Shown: one piece after another, positions 1-9,143 of the stretch
How the letters are laid out: the number at the start of each line of letters is the position of its first letter
How positions within the stretch are numbered: the first letter of the stretch is position 1
Source of the DNA: Bryobacteraceae bacterium
GTDB lineage: Bacteria > Acidobacteriota > Terriglobia > Bryobacterales > Bryobacteraceae
Direction: 5' to 3'
NCBI GenBank assembly: GCA_041394945.1
Contig: JAWKHH010000002.1
Location: forward strand, 1,509,186-1,573,185
DNA: 64,000 bases
Translations under genes and position numbers: made by a program
The notes under the pieces: generated by a model
Database searches by the model: none
The model's input: only the letters and a program-made list of their open reading frames with translations
Told to the model about the DNA's origin: nothing

Positions 1-1
1 G

Positions 2-970
2 TATCTGCCCGGCGAGACGGACGAATACGTGGTGGTGGGTGCGCACTACGATCATCTCGGCCTCGGCGAGCAGTTCTCCATGGCGCCCTCGGAAGCGGGA
101 AAGATACACCCCGGCGCCGACGACAACGCTTCCGGCACGGCCGGCGTGATCGAACTGGCCAAATACTTCGCCGCGAAAGGACGCCAGAAGCGTGGCATCC
201 TCTTCCTGGCTTTCGCCGGTGAAGAGTTGGGGCTCCTCGGCTCGGCCCATTGGGTGAACCATCCCGAATTGCCGATCGACAAAGCGGTGGCGATGATCAA
301 CATGGATATGATCGGCCGTATCCGCGACGGCAAGGTGTATGTCGGCGGCCTGGGCACGGGGTCCAACTTCGAGGCGTTGATGAATGACGCCGCGAAGACC
401 ACGACGTTGAAGCTCGAGTTTTCCGATCGGACCGGGTACGGGTCTTCCGACCACACTTCGTTCACCACCAAGCAGGTGCCGGTGCTGTTCTTCTTCTCCG
501 GGCTGCACGCCGATTATCACAAACCCTCCGACACCTGGGACAAGATCGAAGCCGGACCGGCCGTGAACCTGCTCGAGACGGTGGCCGGAGTGGTGACGCG
601 GTTGGCCAACGACCCAGGCCGGCCGGAATTCGTGAAGGTAGCTGAGCCGGCGCGGCCGGTGAGCGCGAGCGATCCGCACTCGGGCAGCGCTCCGGGGCGT
701 GGGTACGGTCCCTACTTCGGGTCCATCCCGGATATGGCCGAACGCACCGACGGGGTCCTGTTCGCCGATGTCCGCGAAGGTTCGCCGGCCGCCAAGGCGG
801 GCCTGAAGGCCGGCGACCGGATGGTGGAGTTCGACGCGAAACCCATTCAGAATCTGTATGATTTCACGTATGCGTTGCGGGGTAAGAAGCCCGGCGACGC
901 GGTGAAGGTAAAGGCGATCCGGGACGGCAAGCCCATGGAAGTAGACGTCGTACTGGAACAGCGGCGCTAA
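2..970 (+). CDS. M28-family metallopeptidase with C-terminal PDZ domain, 5' end outside window
   Basis: The frame is open from the first bases, so the gene begins before the window and only about 322 codons are visible. The visible part carries the M28 zinc-ligand pattern: GAHYDH near the start, GADDNASGTAG, GEELGLLGSAH with the Glu-Glu pair, NMDMIGR, and a final HADYHKPSDT histidine. After about residue 230 there is a PDZ domain (SPAAKAGLKAGD...). M28 enzymes are co-catalytic zinc aminopeptidases; the PDZ-fused kind is usually exported and acts on peptides in the periplasm. The signal peptide cannot be seen. The family call is firm; substrate unknown. Confidence 0.9.
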   Translation, partial: YLPGETDEYVVVGAHYDHLGLGEQFSMAPSEAGKIHPGADDNASGTAGVIELAKYFAAKGRQKRGILFLAFAGEELGLLGSAHWVNHPELPIDKAVAMINMDMIGRIRDGKVYVGGLGTGSNFEALMNDAAKTTTLKLEFSDRTGYGSSDHTSFTTKQVPVLFFFSGLHADYHKPSDTWDKIEAGPAVNLLETVAGVVTRLANDPGRPEFVKVAEPARPVSASDPHSGSAPGRGYGPYFGSIPDMAERTDGVLFADVREGSPAAKAGLKAGDRMVEFDAKPIQNLYDFTYALRGKKPGDAVKVKAIRDGKPMEVDVVLEQRR

Positions 971-1007
971 TGCGCGGTCCGAGATCAACCGATAAGCTGG
1001 GGGAGTA

Positions 1008-1634
1008 ATGGCAATTCAGCAGACCAACGGAGCGGCGACAGGGAAGATGTGGACTCTGCCGCCGTTGATTCTCCACCCGTTTTCCGACGCCGCGGGCCCG
1101 GGCCGTCTCGTCGAGAGTTCCCGCGCCAGCCTGATGCTGCAGGGGCTTCTCCCGAGCGGCGAACTGACGCAGGACGAACTCGAACGGCGCCTTCTGGACG
1201 GCCGTTATTGCGAACTGCGCATGCTGTTCTACGTGGGCCGCGACCTGATCCGCTGGATCGAGCAGTGCATGGAATACGTCGACATGAGCACGGAGTTGAA
1301 GGGCATGGGCTACAAGTTCCAGACCTTCGCCGCGTTCCTGGTTGAGAATCCGCCGTCGCGCGTGGTGGCCAAGTTGAAGCAGTGGGGCGTAGCTGATTAC
1401 AAAGCCATCTTCCAGCGCGCCATCGGCCTGAACTGTATCCTGGCGGAAGCGCCGGAGCGGCACATGCTGGCCACGGAGTTTGTCCGGAACTATTACCGCT
1501 ATGCCGACCACATGTATCTGTGCCGGCAGCACTCGACGACGTATCCGGACCTTCCGGCCGCCGAGTTCGACTTCGACCTGTTCGCCTCGGGCGAGTATGC
1601 GCGGATCCTCGAACGCGAGTGGAATAGCGAATAG
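1008..1634 (+). CDS. Conserved-looking protein of unknown function, 208 aa
   Basis: The ATG at 1008 has a GGGGGAG ribosome site just upstream. The protein has no signal peptide, no obvious membrane segment and no catalytic motif I recognise. It is rich in aromatic residues and looks alpha-helical, with the tracts RLLDGRYCELRMLFYVGRDL and ATEFVRNYYRYADHMYLCRQ. It lies 37 bp after the M28 peptidase on the same strand, so co-transcription is possible. Codon use resembles its neighbours and the coding potential is good. I assign no function. Confidence 0.75.
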   Translation: MAIQQTNGAATGKMWTLPPLILHPFSDAAGPGRLVESSRASLMLQGLLPSGELTQDELERRLLDGRYCELRMLFYVGRDLIRWIEQCMEYVDMSTELKGMGYKFQTFAAFLVENPPSRVVAKLKQWGVADYKAIFQRAIGLNCILAEAPERHMLATEFVRNYYRYADHMYLCRQHSTTYPDLPAAEFDFDLFASGEYARILEREWNSE

Positions 1635-1677
1635 TTACGACGAGATCCGCGAAGTAGTCGTCCACCCGGTGACGCGT

Positions 1678-3666
1678 TCACTGGTTGAGGGCGCGCAGGA
1701 GTCCCCGGGCCTGATCGGCAATCGCCTGGTCCTTCGCCGCAGCCGCCTTGGCTGCCTCTATCCGCGCGCGGCCCAGGTCACCCAATTCCGCCGACAACAT
1801 CGCCACCAATAGCCGCGCGTCCGCTCTCGACGGTTCGAGCTCGGATGCCCGCGTAGCCTCATCGAGCGCCTCGCCCTTCCTCCCCGCCTGCGCCAGGGTT
1901 ACCGCGTATCCGTATCGGGCGGCGGCGTTGCGCGGCTCGGCGCGGACGGCTCCGGCGAACGCGTTCATCGCCTCTCCAGACTGGCCCGCGGCGTTCAGCG
2001 CCATACCCAGCGCCACTAGGATCTCCGGCGAATCGAGATCGGCTGCCGCCGCTTCCCTCAGCATTTTCAGCGACTCCGCCGAGCGCCCCTGCCGCTCGTA
2101 GTTCGCTGCGAGGTCATGCATCGTCCGCGCGCTGCCGGGCGAGAGGCGTAGCGCTCGTTCCAGCAATTCCGCTCCTCGGGCGGCGTCACCGTTCGCCGAA
2201 AGGTACGCTCCATAACTGCGCAGCGCCGCGACGTGATTCGGGTCGAGCCGTAGCGCCTCCTCGGCTGCTCGCGCCACGCCGGCCGTGCGCCCTGCCTTTC
2301 CATATGCTTCCGCCAAATCGTAGTAGCAATCGGCGCCGCAATCCTTGCCGATCGCGTTTTCGAGCGCCGCGATCCCGGGGCCGAGATTCGCACCCGCGCG
2401 CACCTGCGCCAACGCAACCGAAAGGACGTCGGGCCGCGGTGGATAGTATGGAACCACCTCGCCCCGATAGGCCCGCGTGTCGCGCTCGGCCCTCCTCGCC
2501 GTGAGATTTCCGGGCGGAGGCCGCCGCACTATCCGGTGATCGTTCATCACTACCTCCACCACATCCTCGGTCCGCCGTTTCGGCATATGACACGAGACAC
2601 ACTCGCTTGCCTTGGCGTGCATGGCGCCAGCCGGCGAGTGGTGGCACTGCCGGCACGCCGCGCTCGTCTCCGCCACCGCCTCTGCCCCGCGCTTCACCGC
2701 ATGTGGATCGTGACAGGTGACGCAATCCATCTCGCTCTTCTGGAAACAAGCCGACTTCCTCAACTGGTAGGCCGCATGGGCGATCTCGAACTTGTCGTCG
2801 TAGCCGGATCCGGGCGCATGATCGAAGTGGGTGACGAAGCCGCCCAGCGGCTCGTTGGCGCCGTAGCTGAACACGCCGCGGCCCTCGCGCACCACGGCGT
2901 GCGGCAGCGAACGGCTGGTGGATTGGAGATGGCACTGCATGCAGATCTCCATCCGCCGGTCCCTCCCCAGCCGCTTCGGATTCACTACACCCGCGCGGAT
3001 CTTCTCCACCGGCGCGCCCGAGGATGCCGCCTCCACGTGCGCGGCCGCGGATCCGTGGCAGCGCTGGCAATCGATACCGGACGGCAGGTCGGCCGGGTAG
3101 ACCGGGTCGGCGAAGAAGGAGTCGCTGCGCCCGGCCATGTTCGGATAGGCGTTGTGGCAGAAGAAGCAGTCGTAGGAGATACGCCGGCGGAACTCTTCGT
3201 GATCGGGACGATCGTAGTTTGGGTTCATCGCCCAGTAGCCGCCCTCGACGTACCAGGCGACGGGAAGTTCGATCAACTCATCGCGGGCGTTGCGATGGAC
3301 GAAGGTCTGCGCGGCGTGGCCGGAGCCGAGGATGTAGTCGATGCGCTTCTCGACGACGTTTCGCTCGGGGCCACCCGGCGGGCCCTCCTGACGGCGCATG
3401 TAGGCGGTGCCGTCGCGAAGGGTCATCGTGTACGTACGGTCCGAGGCTTTGTGATAGAAGACGTTGGTGCGGTCGAACGTGGCTTTGGTTCGTTCCCTCG
3501 AAAACGGCGCGAACGCCCGGCCCATGCCGGTGCGCGCGTACGACTTCGCGATCTCAGCGTGGCACCCGTTGCAGGACTTGGCCGGAGCCCACGCCGCGGG
3601 TTTCGGCGACGGGCGGGAGCACGATGCCGCCAGCGCCAGCGCGATGGCAGCGGCCGGACGAATCAC
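1678..3666 (-). CDS. Multiheme c-type cytochrome fused to TPR repeats, probable lipoprotein
   Basis: The protein has 662 aa. It starts with a short hydrophobic leader ending in LAASC (Cys16), a lipobox, so it is probably a lipoprotein outside the cytoplasm. Seven CXXCH heme-binding motifs follow at about residues 32, 167, 200, 242, 315, 338 and 356. The C-terminal third (about 410-655) is a run of tetratricopeptide repeats. This arrangement is known from anaerobic and metal-respiring bacteria and from acidobacterial genomes, where the TPR half may mediate complex assembly. Electron donor and acceptor cannot be told. It converges on the unknown gene at 1008-1634 and is followed by the ADOP permease with a 16-bp gap on the same strand. 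Confidence 0.88.
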   Translation of the reverse strand: MIRPAAAIALALAASCSRPSPKPAAWAPAKSCNGCHAEIAKSYARTGMGRAFAPFSRERTKATFDRTNVFYHKASDRTYTMTLRDGTAYMRRQEGPPGGPERNVVEKRIDYILGSGHAAQTFVHRNARDELIELPVAWYVEGGYWAMNPNYDRPDHEEFRRRISYDCFFCHNAYPNMAGRSDSFFADPVYPADLPSGIDCQRCHGSAAAHVEAASSGAPVEKIRAGVVNPKRLGRDRRMEICMQCHLQSTSRSLPHAVVREGRGVFSYGANEPLGGFVTHFDHAPGSGYDDKFEIAHAAYQLRKSACFQKSEMDCVTCHDPHAVKRGAEAVAETSAACRQCHHSPAGAMHAKASECVSCHMPKRRTEDVVEVVMNDHRIVRRPPPGNLTARRAERDTRAYRGEVVPYYPPRPDVLSVALAQVRAGANLGPGIAALENAIGKDCGADCYYDLAEAYGKAGRTAGVARAAEEALRLDPNHVAALRSYGAYLSANGDAARGAELLERALRLSPGSARTMHDLAANYERQGRSAESLKMLREAAAADLDSPEILVALGMALNAAGQSGEAMNAFAGAVRAEPRNAAARYGYAVTLAQAGRKGEALDEATRASELEPSRADARLLVAMLSAELGDLGRARIEAAKAAAAKDQAIADQARGLLRALNQ

Positions 3667-3682
3667 CCCACCAGTCTAACCG

Positions 3683-6412
3683 CTACTCCTCGCGCAGCAT
3701 CCGCAGCGGATCGATCCGCGAGGCGCGTAGTCCGGGGATGGCGGAGGCGGCGGCCGCGCACAGCAGAAGGGCCGTTGCGCCGGCTGCCCAAAGACGCGGA
3801 TCTGTCCCGGAGACGCCGAATACGAAGGCGTCGAGCGAATGACGCAACGTCCAGGCGAGGGCGGTGCCGCCTGCGACGCCCGTCGCCGCGAGCCCAACGC
3901 CATGGCGCACGACCGCGCCGAACACGGTCTGCGGCCGCGCGCCGAGCGCTATGCGGATGCCGAGCTCACGACGCCGGCGCTCGACGAGGTATGCGAGGAG
4001 GCCGCCGAGTCCGGTGGCGGATATCGCCAGCGCGAGGATCGCGAGTCCGGTGAGCAGGCCGGTGATCAACCGCTCCGTCGTCACAGCGGCGGCGATGTTG
4101 CCTTCGATGGTCCGCAATTGGACATAGGGCAGCCGTCCCGCCTCTTTCTCGAAAACCCGGGTGACGGCGGCAACCGCGTCGGCCTGACCGCCGTGGTACC
4201 GTACCGCGAGCGACATCCCCGCGCCCACGACACCCGATGCCGAGGCCTCGTTCCAATAGGGCAGGTAGATGGTGGGCGTGCGGCTGTCGCGTATGTTGTG
4301 ATACTTCGAATCCGCCGCCACTCCGATGATCTCTGTAAGGGGAAGCTTGCCCGGTTTGACGTGCTGTCCGACGGCGGCCGCGGCAGAGCCGAAGTAGCGC
4401 GTTGCGGCGGATTCGCTGAGCACCGCGATGGCGGTTCGCTGCGTCGAGGACGGCGGCAGGCCGGAACCCGCGACGATCGGTACACCGGCGGCTTCAAAGT
4501 AACCGTCGCCGATCTGGCGCCAATAGAGCTCACGGTCCCGCTCGGAGAGGTCGCCGCGGCCGGGGACCTCCACCGTGAAGAAGGAGAAGCCGCCGGTAAG
4601 AGGAACGGTAACCGTCCATCCCGCGGCGGCGACGCTGGGCAGTGCGCGCACGTTCGCCAGGATATGGTCGTACGCGCGGGCCATGTTCTCGCGCGGGATG
4701 CCGGCGTTGAACAGGTCCGGCTGCAGGAACACTGCGCCTACCGAGAAGCCGCTGGCGTCGCTGACGAGTCCTCGCAGCGAGGCGAGCATCGTCGCGGCGC
4801 CGGCGAACAGTACGAACGAGAGCGCTGTCTGCAGGACAATCAGCGCGCCGCGGATGCGGAACGACGCCGGGCCGTGCCGGGCGGCTTTCAGCGCCTCCTG
4901 CGGAGCGGTGCGGCTCGCTCCGATGGCTGGCGCCAACCCGGCCATCAATGTGACGATCAAGAGCAGCACAGCGCTGAAGACGAGCAAACGCCAGTCGAGC
5001 GAGGTGTCGAGTTGAATGGCTGGAGATGCCGGACCCGAGATAGCGCCCTGCAACAGGACGGCGAGACCGCGTCCAAGCACAAGTCCACCGGCGGTTCCCG
5101 CGGCGGCGACGAGCAGGCTCTCGGTCAGCAGCGCACGCCGGAGCCGGGATGCCGGAGCGCCGAGTGAAACCCGAATGGCGAGGTCATGCCTGCGCGCCGA
5201 GGCCCGCGCCATGAAAAGACTCGTAAGGTTGGTGGCGGCGATCATCAGCACCGCGCCCACCGCGGCGAGCAGCAGCCACAGCGGTTGTGCGTAGGTCCGC
5301 GCGAGCCAACTGAAACCGGAGCCGGCGTCCCGGGCATCGACCTGCATCGCGAGGAAGTGCCGCCTGGCGTCGCCGCTCAGCGCTGGGTCAAGCGACTCCG
5401 CCATTACCCACGGGGAGACGCGTTCGAGGAAGGCGCGCGCGTCTGCGAGGTCGACGCCGGGCTTGAGCCGTGCCCACGTCTGTACGGCGGAGATGCCGCG
5501 GTTGGTACGCCAACGGAAACGCGGATAGATGGCCTCAAGCGCACCGAGCGGCACCCACGCGTCCATGGAGTTGCCGGGCTGCACGCCGCGAAAGCCGGGC
5601 TCGGCCACGCCGACGATGACGGCGGGAACCTGCTCGATGGCGATTCGCGCGCCAATGGCTTCAGGACGGCGTTGGAACATTCGCTGGTGGAGGGCGTCGC
5701 TGATGACGGCCGGCCATCCGCCGCCGGCGCTGCGGGGTGTGTCGTCAGCGCTATTGAGCGTACGGCCGAGCCGCGCCCGGACCTTCAGGGTTTCGAAGAA
5801 GCCTCCGGAGACGGCGATGACGGTTTCGCGCCGAGGCACTCCATCGTGCTCCACGTGCATCTGGCCGTTACCGGTGAGGGCGAACAGAGAGGCGAAGGGG
5901 CCTTCTTTCGACGAAACGGCTTCGAACATCGCGTAGGGCATAAAGGGCCGATCGTTGGCGGCTACCGGCTTGCCGTTGACCCAGGCGCGTTCGTCCGGTG
6001 GCAGGCGGGTGAGGACCAGGCGAACCATTTCACGCGGCGCGGGCACCGGCAGCGGACGCCACAACAACGCGTCAAGCAGGGTGAAGATGGCCGTCGTAGC
6101 TCCAATGGCGAGGGCAAGCGTGCTGATGGAGATGGTGGCGAACGTCCGGTCTTTCGATAGTACGCGGGCGGCATGAGTGATGTCTGTCCACCAGTCCTCG
6201 ACACAGCCGAAGGTCCACTCGCGGCGGGTTTCTTCGTGCCATTGGGCAATGTTGCCGATGGCCATGGCGGCGGCGCGAGCCGGAGAGACTTCCCCCGAAG
6301 CTTTCATGGCGCGGCGCGACATCTCGCGGTGGTGCTCGAGTTCCTCGCGCAATTCGGCTTCGAGCCGGGCGCGCCGGAAGAGTGCGAGGAACCGGGACCA
6401 GAGGCTTCTCAT
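3683..6412 (-). CDS. ADOP-type ABC transporter permease (MacB/FtsX family)
   Basis: The protein has 909 aa when started at the ATG at 6412, which overlaps the padR stop in a TCAT (ATGA) junction; longer upstream extensions are proline/arginine-rich and unlikely. The N-terminus MRSLWSRFLALFRRARLEAEL is typical of acidobacterial duplicated orphan permeases. It then has a MacB-type periplasmic domain and two FtsX sets of membrane helices, one near residues 410-560 and one at 800-900. No ABC ATPase gene is adjacent, which fits the 'orphan permease' class. Co-translation with PadR suggests induction by the ligand sensed by PadR, perhaps a toxic compound; substrate unknown. Confidence 0.88.
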   Translation of the reverse strand: MRSLWSRFLALFRRARLEAELREELEHHREMSRRAMKASGEVSPARAAAMAIGNIAQWHEETRREWTFGCVEDWWTDITHAARVLSKDRTFATISISTLALAIGATTAIFTLLDALLWRPLPVPAPREMVRLVLTRLPPDERAWVNGKPVAANDRPFMPYAMFEAVSSKEGPFASLFALTGNGQMHVEHDGVPRRETVIAVSGGFFETLKVRARLGRTLNSADDTPRSAGGGWPAVISDALHQRMFQRRPEAIGARIAIEQVPAVIVGVAEPGFRGVQPGNSMDAWVPLGALEAIYPRFRWRTNRGISAVQTWARLKPGVDLADARAFLERVSPWVMAESLDPALSGDARRHFLAMQVDARDAGSGFSWLARTYAQPLWLLLAAVGAVLMIAATNLTSLFMARASARRHDLAIRVSLGAPASRLRRALLTESLLVAAAGTAGGLVLGRGLAVLLQGAISGPASPAIQLDTSLDWRLLVFSAVLLLIVTLMAGLAPAIGASRTAPQEALKAARHGPASFRIRGALIVLQTALSFVLFAGAATMLASLRGLVSDASGFSVGAVFLQPDLFNAGIPRENMARAYDHILANVRALPSVAAAGWTVTVPLTGGFSFFTVEVPGRGDLSERDRELYWRQIGDGYFEAAGVPIVAGSGLPPSSTQRTAIAVLSESAATRYFGSAAAAVGQHVKPGKLPLTEIIGVAADSKYHNIRDSRTPTIYLPYWNEASASGVVGAGMSLAVRYHGGQADAVAAVTRVFEKEAGRLPYVQLRTIEGNIAAAVTTERLITGLLTGLAILALAISATGLGGLLAYLVERRRRELGIRIALGARPQTVFGAVVRHGVGLAATGVAGGTALAWTLRHSLDAFVFGVSGTDPRLWAAGATALLLCAAAASAIPGLRASRIDPLRMLREE

Positions 6413-6744
6413 GATTCGCTCCCGAGCAGCTTGCGCATGCCGTCGGCGACGCGGTTCCATCGGGCGCGTTCCTTGGTGAATTGCTTGCGGCCGGCGGCGG
6501 TGAGGCCGTAGAACTTCGCTTTTCGATTGGCTTCCGACGCGCCCCACTCCGCCTTGAGCCAGCCTCTCACCTGCAGGCGATGTAGCGCCGGGTAGAGAGC
6601 GCCTTCCTCCACCCGGAACAGTTCGCCCGAGCCGGCCCAGATGGCCTCCATGATTGCGTAGCCGTGGGCCGGGGCGGCCTCGACGGCCTGGAGGATCATC
6701 AGGTCCAGCGTGCCGGGCAGCAATTCGTTTTCACGGATTCCCAT
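6409..6744 (-). CDS. PadR-family transcriptional regulator
   Basis: 111 aa, the typical length of subfamily-2 PadR. The winged-helix part contains LPGTLDLMILQAVEAAPAHG near the N-terminus and the wing RVEEGALYPALHRLQVRGWL, followed by LTAAGRKQF and a C-terminal dimerisation helix. The gene overlaps the ADOP permease by 4 bases and is therefore probably its repressor. Its ATG lies inside a perfect palindrome at 6738-6760, which suggests autorepression. PadR regulators are usually relieved by small hydrophobic ligands. Confidence 0.93.
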   Translation of the reverse strand: MGIRENELLPGTLDLMILQAVEAAPAHGYAIMEAIWAGSGELFRVEEGALYPALHRLQVRGWLKAEWGASEANRKAKFYGLTAAGRKQFTKERARWNRVADGMRKLLGSES

Positions 6745-6760
6745 AAGATTCTTATGGGAA
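6738..6760. promoter_or_regulatory. Perfect 23-bp palindrome over the padR start codon, likely PadR operator
   Basis: Arms TTCCCATAAGA and TCTTATGGGAA are separated by one T at 6749. The match is perfect over 11+11 bases and stops at 6737/6761. The padR ATG (6742-6744 on the minus strand) is inside the left arm. An extended -10-like TGTTACCGT lies just upstream on the minus strand, so the palindrome covers the expected transcription start too. Binding by PadR would block both padR and the permease. Confidence 0.75.
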
Positions 6761-6772
6761 CGGTAACAGATT

Positions 6773-6785
6773 CCCCCTAAGGGGG
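6773..6785. terminator. Short GC hairpin between the oxidoreductase and padR
   Basis: CCCCC-TAA-GGGGG, a 5-bp perfect stem with a 3-base loop, lies 11 bases outside the oxidoreductase stop codon, upstream of padR. It could end transcription reading from 8041, but that strand would meet the hairpin only after the oxidoreductase, and no U-tract follows. It may be a weak terminator or chance. Confidence 0.3.
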
Positions 6786-6796
6786 CAAGGGGAGCG

Positions 6797-8041
6797 CTAT
6801 AGCAGCTTATACTGGCCGGGCACCGGCAGCGGCGTCATCGGCATCTGCTCCTTGTAGCCGAACGCCTTGGGCGAACGGTCGAGCTTGGATTCCATGATCT
6901 GGTCCCACGTGATCTCGTAGCCGGAGTACGCCGACTCGCGGGCCATGATGCAAGTCATGGTGCTTTCGGCGACCGCCATCGCGTGGTTCACGTAAGGTCC
7001 GCTGCCGCGGATCGAATCGATCATCGCGCGATGTTCGGCGACATATGGGTTCTCGCCCTTCGTGCCGAGTTCGCGGCAATTGCTGCGGCCCTTGGCGCCG
7101 ATGGCGAGCTCGCTCACGTTGCGGTACATGTCGCGGGCGGGGAACTGGCGGCAATAGCTCGACATCCGCACTCCGTTGGCGAAGACGAAGTCGGCGGCGA
7201 TGTGATCGTAAATGGTGCCGTAGATCTCTTCCTTCGGCCGCCATGCCGCGCCGCCGTAGGCGACCACCGAGATCGGGTGCGTCCCCATCAGCCAGCAGAT
7301 CACGTCGATGTTATGGAGGTGCTGCTCCACGACCTGATCGCCGCACAGCCACACGTTCGAATACCAGTTGCGGTGCTGCCATTCCATCTCGCCGAGCTTC
7401 GGATCGCGCGCCTTCTGCTGAATCACCGGCGTGCCAACCCAATAGGCGTAGGTGGCGACGACATCGCCGATGACGCCATTCTTGATCTTGTCGATCGTCT
7501 CCACGTACTCGCGGCTGAAACGCCGCTGCGCGCCCGACATCACCGTCAGTTTCTTCTCTTCGGACTTCTTCGCCGCGTCCATGAACCGCCGCACGCCCAC
7601 CGGATCGGTGCCGAACGGCTTCTCGCAGAAGACGTGCTTGCCGGCTTCGATGGCCGCCTCGAAGTGCATGGGCCGGTAGCCGGGGGGTGTGGCGAGCATC
7701 ACGATGTCGATATCGGATGCGACGAGCTTCTTGTACGCGTCGAAGCCGACGAAGCGGTGTTCGGCGTCCACCTTCACGCGGTCGGCAACCACGGGCTCTT
7801 TCGCCTTCAGCCACTTCAAATTGCCTTCGAGCTTGTCCTCGAAGATGTCGGCCATCGCGACGACGTCGACGTTCTCCGAGCCGGTGATGAGATCCACCAC
7901 CGCCTGGCGCCCGCGTCCGCCGACTCCGATGAGACCAGCCTTCAGTCGTTCGTTGCCCGCTCCACGCACCAACTCCGGCCGGATGATCTGGAATGCGGCG
8001 CCGGCCCCGCCGAGAATATGACGACGCGAGATTTCGCTCAT
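6797..8041 (-). CDS. Gfo/Idh/MocA-family NAD(P)-dependent oxidoreductase with Tat-like leader
   Basis: 414 aa from the ATG at 8041 (MSEISRRHILGGAGAAFQI), where the twin-arginine leader begins; the frame runs further upstream but without family character. The Rossmann GxGxxG variant is seen as GLIGVGGRGRQ, followed by the EKP motif CEKPFGTDP that marks this family, and C-terminal sugar-binding beta-sheet sequence. Such secreted oxidoreductases are common in Acidobacteria and Planctomycetes and are thought to act on sugars or glycosides. It is divergent from the operon starting at 8181. Substrate not assignable. Confidence 0.9.
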   Translation of the reverse strand: MSEISRRHILGGAGAAFQIIRPELVRGAGNERLKAGLIGVGGRGRQAVVDLITGSENVDVVAMADIFEDKLEGNLKWLKAKEPVVADRVKVDAEHRFVGFDAYKKLVASDIDIVMLATPPGYRPMHFEAAIEAGKHVFCEKPFGTDPVGVRRFMDAAKKSEEKKLTVMSGAQRRFSREYVETIDKIKNGVIGDVVATYAYWVGTPVIQQKARDPKLGEMEWQHRNWYSNVWLCGDQVVEQHLHNIDVICWLMGTHPISVVAYGGAAWRPKEEIYGTIYDHIAADFVFANGVRMSSYCRQFPARDMYRNVSELAIGAKGRSNCRELGTKGENPYVAEHRAMIDSIRGSGPYVNHAMAVAESTMTCIMARESAYSGYEITWDQIMESKLDRSPKAFGYKEQMPMTPLPVPGQYKLL

Positions 8042-8161
8042 GCCCGCATCGTATCCCAGGCGAAACCGCAAAGGAAGCCCGATGCCGTTCGAGGAACTTC
8101 CGCCCGCTTGGGCGGACGCGCCTTCGCGGGCAGATGCGATGCGGTACCGGGTTCCACCCTC

Positions 8162-8170
8162 TGCTATGTT
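8162..8170 (+). promoter_or_regulatory. Extended -10 promoter for the 8181 operon
   Basis: TGCTATGTT fits TGn-TAnnnT. It predicts a transcription start near 8177, only a few bases before the ATG at 8181, so the mRNA would have almost no leader. No convincing -35 was seen. Confidence 0.5.
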
Positions 8171-8180
8171 AGACGCTGAC

Positions 8181-9143
8181 ATGCGACTCGCCGCCGCGAT
8201 CCTGCTTGCCGCCACTCTCCAGGGCCAGCCGCCCGAGGCCAGCATCGCGAACGGCGCCGTCACCGCGAAGCTCTACCTTCCGGACGCCGAGCGTGGCTAC
8301 TATCGCGGCACGCGCTTCGATTGGTCCGGCGTGATCCACAGCTTGAAGACCGCCCGTCACGAATACTTCGGCCAGTGGTTCCCCAAGTACGATCCAAAGC
8401 TCCACGACGCCATCATGGGTCCGGTGGAAGAGTTCCGCACGGGGAACGCGGGCTTGGGTTACGCCGAAGCCAAGCCGGGTGAGACCTTCATTCGCATCGG
8501 CGTCGGCGTGGTCCGCAAGCCCGAAGAGCCGCAATACCAAGCCTTCCGCACCTACGATATCGTCGACCCCGGCCGGTGGCGCGTCAAGCCTGGCAAGGAC
8601 CGTATCGAGTTCCGCCACGAACTGCGCGACTCCACCGGCTACGCCTATCGCTACACCAAGCGCATCCGCCTCGAGCCCGGGCGTCCCGTCATGGTGATCG
8701 AGCACGAGTTGAAGAACACCGGCCGCAAGCGCATCGAGACCCGTCAGTACAACCACAACTTTTTCGTTATCGACGGGAAGCCAACCGGCCCGGCGACCGT
8801 CGTGAAGCTGCCGTTCGCGCTCGATCCGGTACGCGCTTTCCGTGGAGATCTGGCCTTCTCGCGCGGCAAGGAGATCGGCTACAACCGCGAACTCCAAGCC
8901 GGGGAGAGCGTAATCGCCGAATTCAAAGGCTTCGGACCCACCGCCGCCGACTACGACATCCTCGTTGAGAACCGCGATGCACGGGCGGGCGTGCGAATCA
9001 TCGGCGACCGGCCGCTGGCCACGCTCGTCTACTGGTCGATCCGCACGGTGTTTTCCCCGGAACCCTACATCGAGCTCGCCGCCGATCCAGGTAAGTCCAC
9101 CCGCTGGGAATATCGCTACGAGTTCCTCGATCTCACGGAATGA
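8181..9143 (+). CDS. Secreted protein, galactose-mutarotase-like fold
   Basis: 320 aa. The ATG at 8181 begins a clean signal peptide (MRLAAAILLAATLQGQ) and sits just after an extended -10 element; upstream in-frame codons are not credible. The mature protein is beta-rich with RGTRFDWSGVIHSL, RHELRDSTGYAYRY, VIEHELKNTGRKRIETRQYNHN and FVIDGKPTGP, the texture of aldose-1-epimerase-like beta-supersandwich proteins. It overlaps the following amidohydrolase by four bases and so is translationally coupled to it. Function in sugar or uronate metabolism is a guess. Confidence 0.65.
   Translation: MRLAAAILLAATLQGQPPEASIANGAVTAKLYLPDAERGYYRGTRFDWSGVIHSLKTARHEYFGQWFPKYDPKLHDAIMGPVEEFRTGNAGLGYAEAKPGETFIRIGVGVVRKPEEPQYQAFRTYDIVDPGRWRVKPGKDRIEFRHELRDSTGYAYRYTKRIRLEPGRPVMVIEHELKNTGRKRIETRQYNHNFFVIDGKPTGPATVVKLPFALDPVRAFRGDLAFSRGKEIGYNRELQAGESVIAEFKGFGPTAADYDILVENRDARAGVRIIGDRPLATLVYWSIRTVFSPEPYIELAADPGKSTRWEYRYEFLDLTE

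Noticed and set aside
2536..4053. Long plus-strand open frame (505 codons) opposite the cytochrome and permease genes
   Set aside because: Antisense frame created by high GC. It is Arg/Gly/Ala-rich without family motifs, while the minus strand carries clear cytochrome and permease domains.
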